A DNA stretch of 64,000 nucleotides from DASRSS01 sp963799045 (GTDB lineage Bacteria; Actinomycetota; Actinomycetes; Mycobacteriales; Jatrophihabitantaceae), in assembly GCA_963799045.1 (NCBI GenBank), contig CAWCVN010000007.1:779594-843593 (forward strand), given 5' to 3'. Both the position numbers and the translations under genes were made by a program. Below, one piece after another: positions 48,323 through 58,605 of the stretch (the first letter of the stretch is position 1; each line of letters opens with the position of its first letter). Below the pieces are notes generated by a model. It searched no databases and had not been told where the DNA came from. It saw only the letters and a list, made by a program, of their open reading frames with translations.

Positions 48323-48715
48323 ATGTCAGCTGAGACCACGGTCGGTGCGTTGGCAGACTTCCCGGACGGCACCCTGACCGCAGTCAGCGTCGAGGGCCAT
48401 TCGCTGGTCGTCGCGCGCGACGGCGACCAGGTGTACGTGGCATTGAACCGATGCCCACACCTGGGCTTCTCGCTCACTCGCGGGCCGGGCGGCGTGCGCT
48501 ACGAGAACCAGGTCGTGCAGTGCCCGTGGCACAACTCCCGTTTCAACGTCTGTACCGGTGAGAACCTCGACTGGGCCAGCGGCTTCGCCGGGCGCTCGGC
48601 GCCGGCCTGGTCGCGCCGGCTCATCGCCCTGGGCCGCAGGCCGCGCAACCTCACCACCTTGCCCAGCAGCATCCGCGACGGCCGTGTCGTCGTCCAGCTC
48701 GGCGGGCTGGGCTAG
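48323..48715 (+). CDS. Rieske [2Fe-2S] ferredoxin-like protein
   Basis: A 130-residue protein from ATG 48,323 with AGGAGG just upstream. Cluster ligands CPHLGFSL and CPWHNSRF give the C-x-H ... C-x2-H Rieske pattern. Small Rieske ferredoxins donate electrons to dioxygenases or nitrite/ammonia-type enzymes, but no oxygenase is adjacent. The C-terminal region (WASGFAGRSAPAWSRRLIAL) is longer than in minimal Rieske ferredoxins. Divergent from the iron operon. Confidence 0.88.
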   Translation: MSAETTVGALADFPDGTLTAVSVEGHSLVVARDGDQVYVALNRCPHLGFSLTRGPGGVRYENQVVQCPWHNSRFNVCTGENLDWASGFAGRSAPAWSRRLIALGRRPRNLTTLPSSIRDGRVVVQLGGLG

Positions 48716-48728
48716 CGGCCGGCGCCCT

Positions 48729-49112
48729 TCACCGCATCGGCATCCAGGGCTCGGTCGAGACGAGGGCGGACGTCGTCAGCGCGGCCGTGCGGTGCGCGAC
48801 GACGGCCTGATAGTCCGGGTCGAGCGCCATCTCGAGGAACTTCGCACGCGACGGGTACCGCACCAGCAACACGGTGTCCCACCACCCGTCCTGGTCGCCG
48901 CCGATGACGACCTGGTGCCGGTCGCCGGCGTAGATGACGGTCGCGCCGACACGGTCGAGGTGCGGCTGGACCTCGACCGCGTAGCGCTCGTAGCTGGCCC
49001 GCCCGCCCTGGTCGTCGAACTTGAGCAGGTTGACCATGACCACCGGCCCGTCGCTCTCGCCGGCGGCGGCCACCAGGCCCTCGACCTGCTCCTTGGTCGG
49101 CTCGATGTGCAT
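48729..49112 (-). CDS. DUF1330 protein
   Basis: A 127-residue ferredoxin-like-fold protein: VVMVNLLKFDDQGG, ASYERYAVEVQPHLDRVGAT, DTVLLVRYPSRAKFLEMALD and PDYQAVVAHRTAALT, the DUF1330 pattern. Function unknown. ATG 49,112 (GTG 49,121 also in frame). Converges on the Rieske gene and is divergent from the HD-GYP gene. Confidence 0.8.
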   Translation of the reverse strand: MHIEPTKEQVEGLVAAAGESDGPVVMVNLLKFDDQGGRASYERYAVEVQPHLDRVGATVIYAGDRHQVVIGGDQDGWWDTVLLVRYPSRAKFLEMALDPDYQAVVAHRTAALTTSALVSTEPWMPMR

Positions 49113-49286
49113 GCCGGGCACCCTAGCCCAGTGCTCCTGTCCCGCCACCCCGCTCGACGCGGCCCCGGCCGGCCGGTGAGATCGTCGGCTCAAGTGGCGC
49201 CGAACACGTTTTTCTGCCGTTACGCTCAAGACCTCGACCATCCGCTCGATCAGACGTAGGACATCGCTCGACAGTTGGGATCGGCC

Positions 49287-51107
49287 ATGGATGGCACATC
49301 TCGTCGTGACCAGGCAGCCGGCAGCGATCGAGTCTGGGTATCGCGGCCGCTGCTGGCTTTCGCGATCCGCGTCGTCGTCGTAATCGTTCCGATCGGTCTC
49401 GGCTGGCTGACCGCCCGCCTGGTGGCCACGCAGTTCTCGGCAACGGCCTCGGTGTGGCTGGTCGACTCCGTGGCCCTGGTCGCCGCGGTAGCCGTCTCGG
49501 CCGGCGTCGCACAGGTCGCGATCCGGCTGCTGCCCCTCGCCGCGCTGCTGAAGATGACGATGGTCTTCCCCGACCAGGCGCCCAACCGCCTGAAGGTCGC
49601 CGGCTGCGCGACCACGAAGGAGGAGCTGGCCCGCCGCCTGGAGGATCCGGACACGAACACGCGCGAGGCCGCGTCCATGCTGCTCGCCCTGGTGTCCAAG
49701 CTCAGCCGGCACGACCGGATCACCCGCGGCCACAGCGAGCGGGTTCGCCTGCTCTGCGACCTGCTGGGCAAGGAGTTCGGCCTCAACCAGGTCGAGTCCG
49801 GCAAGTTGGGCTGGGCCGGGCTGCTGCACGACATCGGCAAGCTCGAGGTCCCCTGCACGATCCTGAACAAGCCGGGCGCCCTCGACGAGCGCGAGCGGCA
49901 CGTCATCTCCGACCACCCCGACCACGGCACGCGCATCGCCGAGCCGCTCGCCGACTGGCTCGGGCCGTGGTTCGACGGCATCGGCCAGCACCACGAGCGC
50001 TTCGACGGCACCGGGTACCCGCGCGGGCTCGCCGGTGACCAGATCAGCCTCGCCGGGCGCGCCGTGGCGGTCGTCGACGCCTTCGACGTGATGACCTCGG
50101 CCCGCTCCTACAAGTCCCCCCTGCCGACGGCCGCCGCCCGCGCAGAGCTGGCCCGCTGCGCCGGCACCCACTTCGACCCGATGGTGGTGCGCACCTTCCT
50201 GTCGATCTCGCTGCCGAAGCTGCTGTGGACGATGGGCCCGCTGACCTTCCTGGTGAACGTGCCCTTCCTGCGCTGGATCCCCACTGCGTCGGTGCGCACG
50301 GCCGACGTCGCCTCTGCCGGTCTCGCCGGAACGACCGGCGCGGTTCAGGCCGGAGCCGTCGCCGCCGCTGTGGTCAGCGCACCGGTCGGTGTCCTGTCCG
50401 CGCACGCCGTCGCCGTCACGCACACGACGACCGCCTCGGCATCGGCGCAGCAGCTGAGCACGCCCCGCGGCGGCCAGGTCACCGGGCCTGCGCTCGGGCG
50501 CGGCAACGGCCGGTCCGGTGCGGCACAGTCGGGTACGCCGGCCGCCGCACCATCGGCTGCCACGCCCGCGGCGCGGACCGCCGGGCAGGTGCCGGCCACG
50601 GGCACCGGGCACCGGGCGAGCCCGGCCCATGTCCTCGCGAGCCCGGCCGGTCCCCCGGCGTTGGCAGGAACGACCCTGGCAGGCACGACGGCCTCGGCGC
50701 CGGGAGCGGGACGCGTGGGCCTCACCCGTCCCGCGCCGGCCTCGACGCACAGCGTCCCGGCACCGGGCGGCCCGCCCGCAACCCCACCCGGCCAGGCCAA
50801 GAGCCACCCCGCGCCGACCAGCCACCCCGCACCGCCGGCCGCCGGACCGCCCAGCCAGGCCAACCAGGGCAGCCACCCCGCGCCGAGCAGCCACCCCGCA
50901 CCGCCGGCCGCCGGACCGCCCAGCCAGGCCAACCAGGGCAGCCACCCCGCGCCGAGCAGCCACCCCGCACCGCCGGCCGCCGGACCGCCCAGCCAGGCCA
51001 ACCAGGGCAGCCAGGGCAGCCAGGCCAACCAAGGCAAGCAGCCCGGGACAGGCAGCGGGCCCGCGGCACCCTCGGGTCCCCCGGCTCACGCCAAGAGCAC
51101 CCACTAG
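49287..51107 (+). CDS. HD-GYP-type phosphodiesterase with long Pro-rich tail
   Basis: About 606 residues. Two N-terminal TM helices (LLAFAIRVVVVIVPIGLGWL; VWLVDSVALVAAVAVSAGV), then an HD-GYP domain: TRGHSERVRLL, LLHDIGKLEVP, HPDHGTRIAEP, GQHHERFDGTGYPRGLAGDQ and AFDVMTSARSYK. The GYP motif (GTGYP) is kept, so cyclic-di-GMP hydrolysis is plausible. Another hydrophobic stretch (LLWTMGPLTFLVNVPFLRWI) follows, then ~270 low-complexity Ala/Pro/Thr residues ending in tandem 23-residue repeats. The tail may be an exported, wall-spanning extension. Start is ATG 49,287; TTG 49,275 is possible. Confidence 0.85.
   Translation: MDGTSRRDQAAGSDRVWVSRPLLAFAIRVVVVIVPIGLGWLTARLVATQFSATASVWLVDSVALVAAVAVSAGVAQVAIRLLPLAALLKMTMVFPDQAPNRLKVAGCATTKEELARRLEDPDTNTREAASMLLALVSKLSRHDRITRGHSERVRLLCDLLGKEFGLNQVESGKLGWAGLLHDIGKLEVPCTILNKPGALDERERHVISDHPDHGTRIAEPLADWLGPWFDGIGQHHERFDGTGYPRGLAGDQISLAGRAVAVVDAFDVMTSARSYKSPLPTAAARAELARCAGTHFDPMVVRTFLSISLPKLLWTMGPLTFLVNVPFLRWIPTASVRTADVASAGLAGTTGAVQAGAVAAAVVSAPVGVLSAHAVAVTHTTTASASAQQLSTPRGGQVTGPALGRGNGRSGAAQSGTPAAAPSAATPAARTAGQVPATGTGHRASPAHVLASPAGPPALAGTTLAGTTASAPGAGRVGLTRPAPASTHSVPAPGGPPATPPGQAKSHPAPTSHPAPPAAGPPSQANQGSHPAPSSHPAPPAAGPPSQANQGSHPAPSSHPAPPAAGPPSQANQGSQGSQANQGKQPGTGSGPAAPSGPPAHAKSTH
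50802..51008 (+). repeat. 69-bp tandem repeat, three copies, in-frame
   Basis: Copies begin at 50,802, 50,871 and 50,940, exactly 69 bases apart and almost identical at the DNA level. Each encodes 23 residues (SHPAPSSHPAPPAAG + PPSQANQG). The near-identity implies recent expansion or concerted change, so copy number may vary between strains. Confidence 0.9.
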
Positions 51108-51138
51108 GAAGCTCGGCGGGTACCTGCACCGCCTATCT

Positions 51139-51162
51139 TGATTCATTCCAGAAAATGAGTCA
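51139..51162. promoter_or_regulatory. FurA operator-like inverted repeat
   Basis: TGATTCATT (51,139-51,147), CCAGAA, AATGAGTCA (51,154-51,162): 8 of 9 positions pair. It ends 11 bases before the furA ATG and overlaps a TATCTT -10-like element, consistent with autoregulation as known for mycobacterial FurA. Confidence 0.6.
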
Positions 51163-51173
51163 GACTGTGCGGC

Positions 51174-51614
51174 ATGCCCACCGCATCAGAGTTCGAACTG
51201 ATGCTGCGAGCGGCCGACCTGCGCGTGACCCGTCCCCGGATCTCGGTGCTCGCCGCCGTGCACGCGTGCCCCCACGCGGACACCGAGTCGATCCTCGGCA
51301 CGGTTCGCGACGATCTCGGTGAGGTGTCCCACCAGACTGTCTACGACGTGCTGCGGGTGCTCACCGACACCGGGCTGGTGCGACGCATCCAGCCGCCCGG
51401 CTCGGTCGCACGCTACGAGGCGCGGGTCGGCGACAACCACCACCATGTCGTGTGCCGCTCGTGCGGGCACATCGCCGACGTCGACTGCGCGGTCGGCGAC
51501 GCCCCGTGCCTGACCGCCGCCGACGAGCACGGCTACGCCATCGACGAGGCCGAGGTCGTGTACTGGGGGCTGTGCCCCGACTGCTCGCCGTCGCCCGCCC
51601 AACCCACGCCCTGA
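51174..51614 (+). CDS. furA: Fur-family peroxide/iron regulator FurA
   Basis: A 146-residue Fur protein: winged helix LRVTRPRISVLAAVHACPHA and EVSHQTVYDVLRVLTDTGLV, regulatory metal site NHHHVVCRSCGHIADVDC with Cys-x2-Cys, and a C-terminal CPDC pair for structural zinc. Placement directly upstream of katG is the classic actinobacterial furA-katG operon, in which FurA represses katG until oxidised. Spacing to katG is 59 bases. The complete Cys set distinguishes it from the truncated regulator at the window start. Confidence 0.93.
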   Translation: MPTASEFELMLRAADLRVTRPRISVLAAVHACPHADTESILGTVRDDLGEVSHQTVYDVLRVLTDTGLVRRIQPPGSVARYEARVGDNHHHVVCRSCGHIADVDCAVGDAPCLTAADEHGYAIDEAEVVYWGLCPDCSPSPAQPTP

Positions 51615-51673
51615 CCGCTCCACAGACCACCGGAAGACCCTCAGACCGCGCAGAACGCATCGGAAGGATTGGC

Positions 51674-53891
<2,218 letters not shown>

Positions 53892-53903
53892 CCTGCTTCG
53901 CTG

Positions 53904-53944
53904 AACCCCGGGCTTGTTGCGTCCGACGCGATGAGCCCGGGGTT
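53904..53944. terminator. Bidirectional terminator between katG and SMR gene
   Basis: AACCCCGGGCT (53,904-53,914) and AGCCCGGGGTT (53,934-53,944) pair perfectly; A and T tracts flank the stem in both orientations. Confidence 0.8.
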
Positions 53945-53951
53945 TCGCTCG

Positions 53952-54278
53952 CTACGGCGGCGTCACGCCGGCGAGGTTCAGACCGATGACGCCGGCGAGC
54001 ACGAGCACGATCGAGACGATCTTCACAACGGAGACGTCTTCGTTCAACGCGGCCATGCCCACGACGGCGGTGCCCGCGGCGCCGATCCCGGTCCAGGCGG
54101 CGTAGGCAGGCCCGACCTCTAGGCTGCGCAGCGCGAACGTGAGCAGGCCGAAGCTGACCAGTGCGCAGGCGGCAAAGCCGACCGTCGGCCACAGCCGGGT
54201 GATTCCGTGGCTCTGTTTGAGCAGCACAGCGAAACCGGTCTCGAAGACGCCCGCGACGACGATGAGGAACCACGCCAT
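53952..54278 (-). CDS. Small multidrug resistance (SMR/EmrE-like) transporter
   Basis: A 108-residue protein with four TM helices: MAWFLIVVAGVFETGFAVLL with the essential helix-1 Glu13, then HGITRLWPTVGFAACALVSF, SLEVGPAYAAWTGIGAAGTAVVG and SVVKIVSIVLVLAGVIGLNL. Complete family pattern for H+-coupled efflux of cationic compounds or guanidinium. One copy only, so a homodimer is expected. The start codon is a few bases from the divergent VIT gene start. Confidence 0.9.
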   Translation of the reverse strand: MAWFLIVVAGVFETGFAVLLKQSHGITRLWPTVGFAACALVSFGLLTFALRSLEVGPAYAAWTGIGAAGTAVVGMAALNEDVSVVKIVSIVLVLAGVIGLNLAGVTPP

Positions 54279-54287
54279 GCGATCAGC

Positions 54288-55076
54288 ATGACTGCTCGCG
54301 CGGCGAGCAGATGCGGACTTTGGACCCTCGCGTGGACTGGAGTATCGATCAAGGCTGCAGTGGTGGTCTTTTTCCAGTTGCTGAACCCACACAGCGAGGT
54401 CCACCGGGCCGAGCATGCGGGCTGGCTGCGCGCGGCCGTACTCGGCGCGAACGACGGCCTGGTGTCCACTGCCAGCATGATGGTGGGCGTAGCGGCCGCA
54501 GGTGCGGGTTCGGGGGCGCTGATCACGGCGGGCCTCGCCGGCCTGTCCGCCGGAGCGATGTCCATGGCCGTCGGCGAGTACGTGTCGGTCAGCTCGCAGG
54601 TCGACCTCGAGCGCGCCGACCGCAGCAAGGAGGCCAAGGAGCTCGCCGCGCAGCCAGAGGCCGAGCTGGCCGAACTCGCCGGAATCTACCGCGACCGCGG
54701 CCTTCCGGACGATCTCGCGCTGCGCGTCGCGGAGGCCATGCACGCGAAGGACCCGCTCGAGGCGCACCTGCGTGACGAACTCGGCCACACCGAGGCGGCC
54801 GCGGCCCGGCCGGTTCAGGCGGCCTTCGCCTCGGCGTCGAGCTTCCTCGCCGGTGGCCTGATTCCGTTCCTGGGCCTGCTCGCGCACGGCCCGCTACTAC
54901 GCCCGTGGGCCATCGTGGCCGTCACCCTCGTCGGATTGGCCTCAGCCGGTGTGACCGGCGCCCGGATAGCCGGAAGCCCGGCACTGCGCCCCGCCCTGCG
55001 GGTGCTGCTCGGTGGAGCCCTGGCCATGGCGATCACCGCAGCCGTCGGGCAGCTCGCCCACATCAGCGGCGTCTGA
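54288..55076 (+). CDS. VIT1/CCC1-family Fe2+/Mn2+ transporter
   Basis: About 262 residues. EHAGWLRAAVLGANDGLVSTAS is the family opening, then MMVGVAAAGAGSGALITAGL, GAMSMAVGEYVSVSSQVDLE, a cytosolic charged domain (LERADRSKEAKELAAQPEAELAELAGIY) and C-terminal helices. VIT/CCC1 proteins export or store ferrous or manganese ions. It lies near furA-katG, consistent with metal homeostasis under peroxide stress. ATG 54,288 is taken; sequence before the LNPHSEVHRAEH segment is poorly conserved, so a later GTG start is possible. Confidence 0.85.
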   Translation: MTARAASRCGLWTLAWTGVSIKAAVVVFFQLLNPHSEVHRAEHAGWLRAAVLGANDGLVSTASMMVGVAAAGAGSGALITAGLAGLSAGAMSMAVGEYVSVSSQVDLERADRSKEAKELAAQPEAELAELAGIYRDRGLPDDLALRVAEAMHAKDPLEAHLRDELGHTEAAAARPVQAAFASASSFLAGGLIPFLGLLAHGPLLRPWAIVAVTLVGLASAGVTGARIAGSPALRPALRVLLGGALAMAITAAVGQLAHISGV

Positions 55077-55182
55077 GCGCTGTCGGCGCCGGTGCCGATG
55101 AGTTCCGGCACCACCGTCGGTCTCTACCAGTGGTTGCGCGATCGAGCGCGCACCTACGCGAACGAGACGGGAGCACCGGCCG

Positions 55183-56664
55183 ATGACCACCCTGACCAAC
55201 CGCCAGCGCTGGCTGGCGCTGACCGTTCTGTGCCTCGGCAGCCTGATGATCGTGCTGGACACGACGATCGTGAACGTCGCACTGCCGTCGATCAGGGCGA
55301 GCCTCGGCATGAGCCAGTCCTCGCTGGCCTGGGTGGTGAACGCCTACCTGCTCAGCTACGGCGGGCTGCTGCTGCTCGGCGGGCGGCTCGGTGACCTGTT
55401 CGGGCCGCGGCGACTGTTCGTCGCGGGCATCGCGGTGTTCACCGTCGCCTCGGCCAGCTGCGGCCTCGCCGGCTCGCCCGGCGTGTTGCTCGCGGCCCGC
55501 GCCGTGCAGGGCGTCGGTGGCGCGGTCGCGACCGCGGTCGGCCTGTCGCTGATGGCGCACCTGTTCACCGAGCCGGCCGAACGCGCGAAGGCGATGGGCA
55601 TCTTCGGGTTCGTCGCCGCGGGCGGCGGTTCGGTCGGGGTGCTGCTCGGCGGCGTCCTGACAGACCTGCTGGACTGGCACTGGATCTTCCTGGTCAACGT
55701 GCCGATCGGGGTCGCGGTCTGCCTGCTGGCGGGTCCCCTCGTACCCGCGCCGGCCGGTGCCGGCGGACACGGTCGCGTGGATGTGGCCGGCGCGGCGACC
55801 GTCTCCGCCGCCCTGATGATCGCCGTTTACGCGATCGTCAACGGAAACCACGCGGGGTGGGGCTCGGGGCAGACGCTCGGCCTGCTCGCCGCGGCGGTCG
55901 GCATGGCCGCGGTGTTCGTCGCGATCGAGCTGCGCGTCGAGGTCCCGCTCGTGCCGCTCGGACTGTTCCGCGTCCGTAGCGTGGCCACCTCGAACACGAT
56001 CGGCGTGCTCTGGGCCGCCGCCATGTTCGCCTGGTTCTTCCTGTCCGCGCTCTACCTTCAGCTGGTACTCGGTTACAGCCCGCTGCAGGTCGGCCTGGCC
56101 TTCCTGCCCGCGAACGTGATCATGGCGGCCTTCTCGGTCAGCCTGTCCGCGAGACTGGTGATGCGCTTCGGGCTCACGGCGCCGATCGCGGTCGGCCTGC
56201 TGATCGCCGGAACCGGCCTGGCACTGTTCGCCCGCGCCCCCGTAGGCGGCAGCTTCCTCGCCGACGTACTGCCGAGCATGACGCTGCTCGGGGTCGGTGC
56301 AGGCATGGCCCTCACCCCGGTCATGCTGACGGCGATGAGCGACGTGGCGCCCACCGACACCGGCTTGGCCTCCGGCCTGGTGAACACGTCGTTCATGATG
56401 GGCGGCGCGCTGGGGCTCGCCGGGCTGACCAGCATCGCCGCCGCCCGGACGGCGCAGCTGAGCACGGCCGGCACCGCCCACGTCGCCGCGCTGACCGGCG
56501 GGTACCACGCGGCCTTCCTCGGCGGGGCCTGCTGCGCGCTCGTCGCGGCCGCCCTGGCCGCGGGGGTGCTGCGCACTCGCGCCGCCGAGCCGGGCGGCGA
56601 GCAGGGCGGCGAGCAGGTCGGCGAGCCGGTCGACGCCGAGCCGGTCCCGGCCACCGGCTGGTGA
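55183..56664 (+). CDS. MFS efflux transporter, DHA2 (14-TM) type
   Basis: A 493-residue protein: motif D1 LMIVLDTTIVNVALPSI, motif A GRLGDLFGPRRLF, RAVQGVGGAVATAVGLSLMA and motif C-like GGGSVGVLLGGVLTDLLDWHWIFLVNVP, the DHA2 pattern of drug:H+ antiporters. About 14 TM helices. The C-terminus is Glu/Gly-rich (GGEQGGEQVGEPVDAEP). GGGAGCACCGGCCG precedes ATG 55,183. Substrate unknown. No TetR repressor is adjacent. Confidence 0.9.
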   Translation: MTTLTNRQRWLALTVLCLGSLMIVLDTTIVNVALPSIRASLGMSQSSLAWVVNAYLLSYGGLLLLGGRLGDLFGPRRLFVAGIAVFTVASASCGLAGSPGVLLAARAVQGVGGAVATAVGLSLMAHLFTEPAERAKAMGIFGFVAAGGGSVGVLLGGVLTDLLDWHWIFLVNVPIGVAVCLLAGPLVPAPAGAGGHGRVDVAGAATVSAALMIAVYAIVNGNHAGWGSGQTLGLLAAAVGMAAVFVAIELRVEVPLVPLGLFRVRSVATSNTIGVLWAAAMFAWFFLSALYLQLVLGYSPLQVGLAFLPANVIMAAFSVSLSARLVMRFGLTAPIAVGLLIAGTGLALFARAPVGGSFLADVLPSMTLLGVGAGMALTPVMLTAMSDVAPTDTGLASGLVNTSFMMGGALGLAGLTSIAAARTAQLSTAGTAHVAALTGGYHAAFLGGACCALVAAALAAGVLRTRAAEPGGEQGGEQVGEPVDAEPVPATGW

Positions 56665-56683
56665 CCGACCAGGACGCGGACCC

Positions 56684-56703
56684 TTCGGGACATCGGTCCC
56701 TGT
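56684..56703. promoter_or_regulatory. DosR-like palindrome (weak)
   Basis: TTCGGGACATCGGTCCCTGT contains the palindrome GGGAC-N4-GTCCC, the core of the mycobacterial DosR box (TTSGGGACTWWAGTCCCSAA); the flanks match poorly. It lies 62 bases before the hydrolase start. Could be coincidental. Confidence 0.3.
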
Positions 56704-56764
56704 CCCGGACCGGCTCCGCGCTGAGAGGCTGAAGCGTCGGCAAGGCGGCAGGCCGGAGAGCTGA

Positions 56765-57988
56765 ATGCACCCGCGCCCGGTTTCGGTATCGGCCTCGCTG
56801 CTGGCCTGCGCCGGGATGGCGCTGGTCGTGGCGGCGGACGGCTCGATGCCATGGCGGCTCGCGCGGCTGTTGCTCGTGGTGTCGCTGTTCGCCCTGGTCG
56901 AACTGGTGCCCGAGGCACGATCCCGCCGCGGCCTGCAGATCGCTGTCGGCGCGGCGGCGGCCGCGACCGGAGGCACGATCGCCTACCTCTACCTCGGGCG
57001 GGCGGGTCTCTCGGTCAGGTCGGTCGGCGCCGTGCTCGCCTGCCTCGGCGGGATCGTCCTGGTGGCGGACGGCGCGGTACGCGCGCTGCGCGCTTCCGGT
57101 CCCTGGCAGCGCACGGCCGCGCTGCCGCTCGTCGCTGTCGTCGGCTACGGGCTGATCATGCCGCTGTGTGTCGCGGTGTCGGCAACCAACGTGCCCCGCC
57201 CCGCTCTCGGCACCGCCACGCCTGCTGAGCGCGGACTGGCATACGTCGACGCGGTCCTGCACACCAGTGACGGCGCGACCCTGTCGGGCTGGTACCTCCC
57301 TTCCCGCAACGGCGCCGCGGTCGCACTCGCGCACGGCGCGTCGTCGACCCGTTCGGCGGTGCTGGACGAGGCGGTGGTTCTGGCGCACGACGGCTACGGT
57401 GTGCTGCTGTTCGACGCGCGCGGGCACGGGCGAAGCGGCGGTCGTGCGATGGAGTTCGGCTGGTTCGGCAACGAGGATGTCGGCGCGGCGGTCGACTACC
57501 TGCTTACCCGACCCGACGTCGTGCCGACGCGGATCGGCGCCGTCGGCATGTCGATGGGTGGCGAGGAGGTACTCGGGGCGATGGCCGCGGACCCGCGCAT
57601 CCGGGTGGCCGTCGCCGAAGGCGCGACCAACCGCGCGTTCGCGGACAAGCGGTGGTTGTCGCACGCCTACGGCCTGCGCGGCGACCTCCAGCTCGGCGTC
57701 GACTGGCTGACCTACCGGCTCACCGACCTGCTCACGTCCGCGCCGCCGCCCATCTCGCTCGCCGATGCTGTGCGGGCCGCGGCGCCACGCCCGGTGTTGT
57801 TGATCGCCGCCGGAACGCTCGACGACGAGCGCCGGGCCGACGAGTCGATTCGCGCCGCCTCGCCGGGCAACGTCGAGTTGTGGGTGGTGCCGGGCGCCGG
57901 CCACATCGAAGGGCTGCGCGTAGCGCCGGACAACTGGACCCGCAGGGTGTCGGACTTCCTCGCCGCCGCGCTGCTCCGCGGGCACTGA
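56765..57988 (+). CDS. Membrane-anchored alpha/beta-hydrolase
   Basis: A 407-residue protein with four N-terminal TM helices (residues ~5-150, for example LLACAGMALVVAADGSMPWR, LARLLLVVSLFALVELV and GGTIAYLYLGRAGLSVRSVG), then a hydrolase domain: VALAHGASSTRS (oxyanion), VLLFDARGHGRSGG, nucleophile elbow IGAVGMSMGGEEVLGAM and base VVPGAGHIEGLR. Such BAAT/peptidase-like hydrolases act on lipids or peptides at the membrane. Substrate unknown. Followed 36 bases later by the Ddn-like gene. Confidence 0.85.
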   Translation: MHPRPVSVSASLLACAGMALVVAADGSMPWRLARLLLVVSLFALVELVPEARSRRGLQIAVGAAAAATGGTIAYLYLGRAGLSVRSVGAVLACLGGIVLVADGAVRALRASGPWQRTAALPLVAVVGYGLIMPLCVAVSATNVPRPALGTATPAERGLAYVDAVLHTSDGATLSGWYLPSRNGAAVALAHGASSTRSAVLDEAVVLAHDGYGVLLFDARGHGRSGGRAMEFGWFGNEDVGAAVDYLLTRPDVVPTRIGAVGMSMGGEEVLGAMAADPRIRVAVAEGATNRAFADKRWLSHAYGLRGDLQLGVDWLTYRLTDLLTSAPPPISLADAVRAAAPRPVLLIAAGTLDDERRADESIRAASPGNVELWVVPGAGHIEGLRVAPDNWTRRVSDFLAAALLRGH

Positions 57989-58024
57989 GCACCTTGGGCT
58001 ACGGTCGGGGCCGAGGAGGAGCGC

Positions 58025-58528
58025 ATGCCCGAGGACCCGACGTCGCCTCGCCGGTCGAGCACGGCCAGGCTGGCGGCCGGCCTGTTGCGAACCCGCTGGC
58101 TGGTTCGCGCTCCGATCTGGGCCTACCGCGCACGGCTGGGCATCCTGTTCGGGCGGCGGTTGCTGATGCTCGAGCACCTCGGCCGCAGCTCAGGCCTGCG
58201 CCGTTACGTCGTGCTCGAGGTCGTCGACCGGACGCCCGGCCACTACGTCGTCGTCTCCGGCTTCGGCGAGCGCGCCCAGTGGTTTCGCAACGTGCAGGCC
58301 AATCCACGCGTACGAATCTGGGTGGGCAGCCGCGGCCCACGCCGCGCGAACGCTCGGCGGATGGGCACCGAGGAGGCAGCGCACTCGCTCGAGCGCTACG
58401 CCGTGCAGCACCCGCGCGCCTGGGCGCGGCTCGCGCCGGTGCTCGAGTCGACGCTCGGCGCCCGCATCGACGCGCAGGGCACCAACCTGCCGATGGTCGA
58501 TCTCGAGCTCGACGCCGACCACGCCTGA
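58025..58528 (+). CDS. Ddn-like deazaflavin/nitroreductase-family protein
   Basis: A 167-residue split-barrel protein: RLLMLEHLGRSSGLRRYVVL, VDRTPGHYVVVSGFGERAQW and FRNVQANPRVRIWVGSRGPR, the DUF385/Ddn pattern of F420H2-dependent quinone or nitro-reductases. ATG 58,025 follows GAGGAGCGC. F420 use is inferred from family. Last gene before the palindrome; its stop is 39 bases from the fold-back centre. Confidence 0.88.
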   Translation: MPEDPTSPRRSSTARLAAGLLRTRWLVRAPIWAYRARLGILFGRRLLMLEHLGRSSGLRRYVVLEVVDRTPGHYVVVSGFGERAQWFRNVQANPRVRIWVGSRGPRRANARRMGTEEAAHSLERYAVQHPRAWARLAPVLESTLGARIDAQGTNLPMVDLELDADHA

Positions 58529-58605
58529 CCCAGCCGGTCTCAGGCGCGCCGCCAGTCCACACCGTTCAACGGTGTGGACTGGCGGCGCGCCTGAGACCGG
58601 CTGGG

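Noticed and set aside
50802..51008. Three regularly spaced 69-bp repeats as a possible CRISPR array
   Set aside because: The repeats are contiguous, have no unique spacers, and are in frame with a protein's Pro-rich tail.
55092..55394. A 100-codon ORF starting before the MFS gene
   Set aside because: It overlaps the MFS coding region out of frame for most of its length and becomes Arg/Pro-rich shadow sequence after 25 codons.
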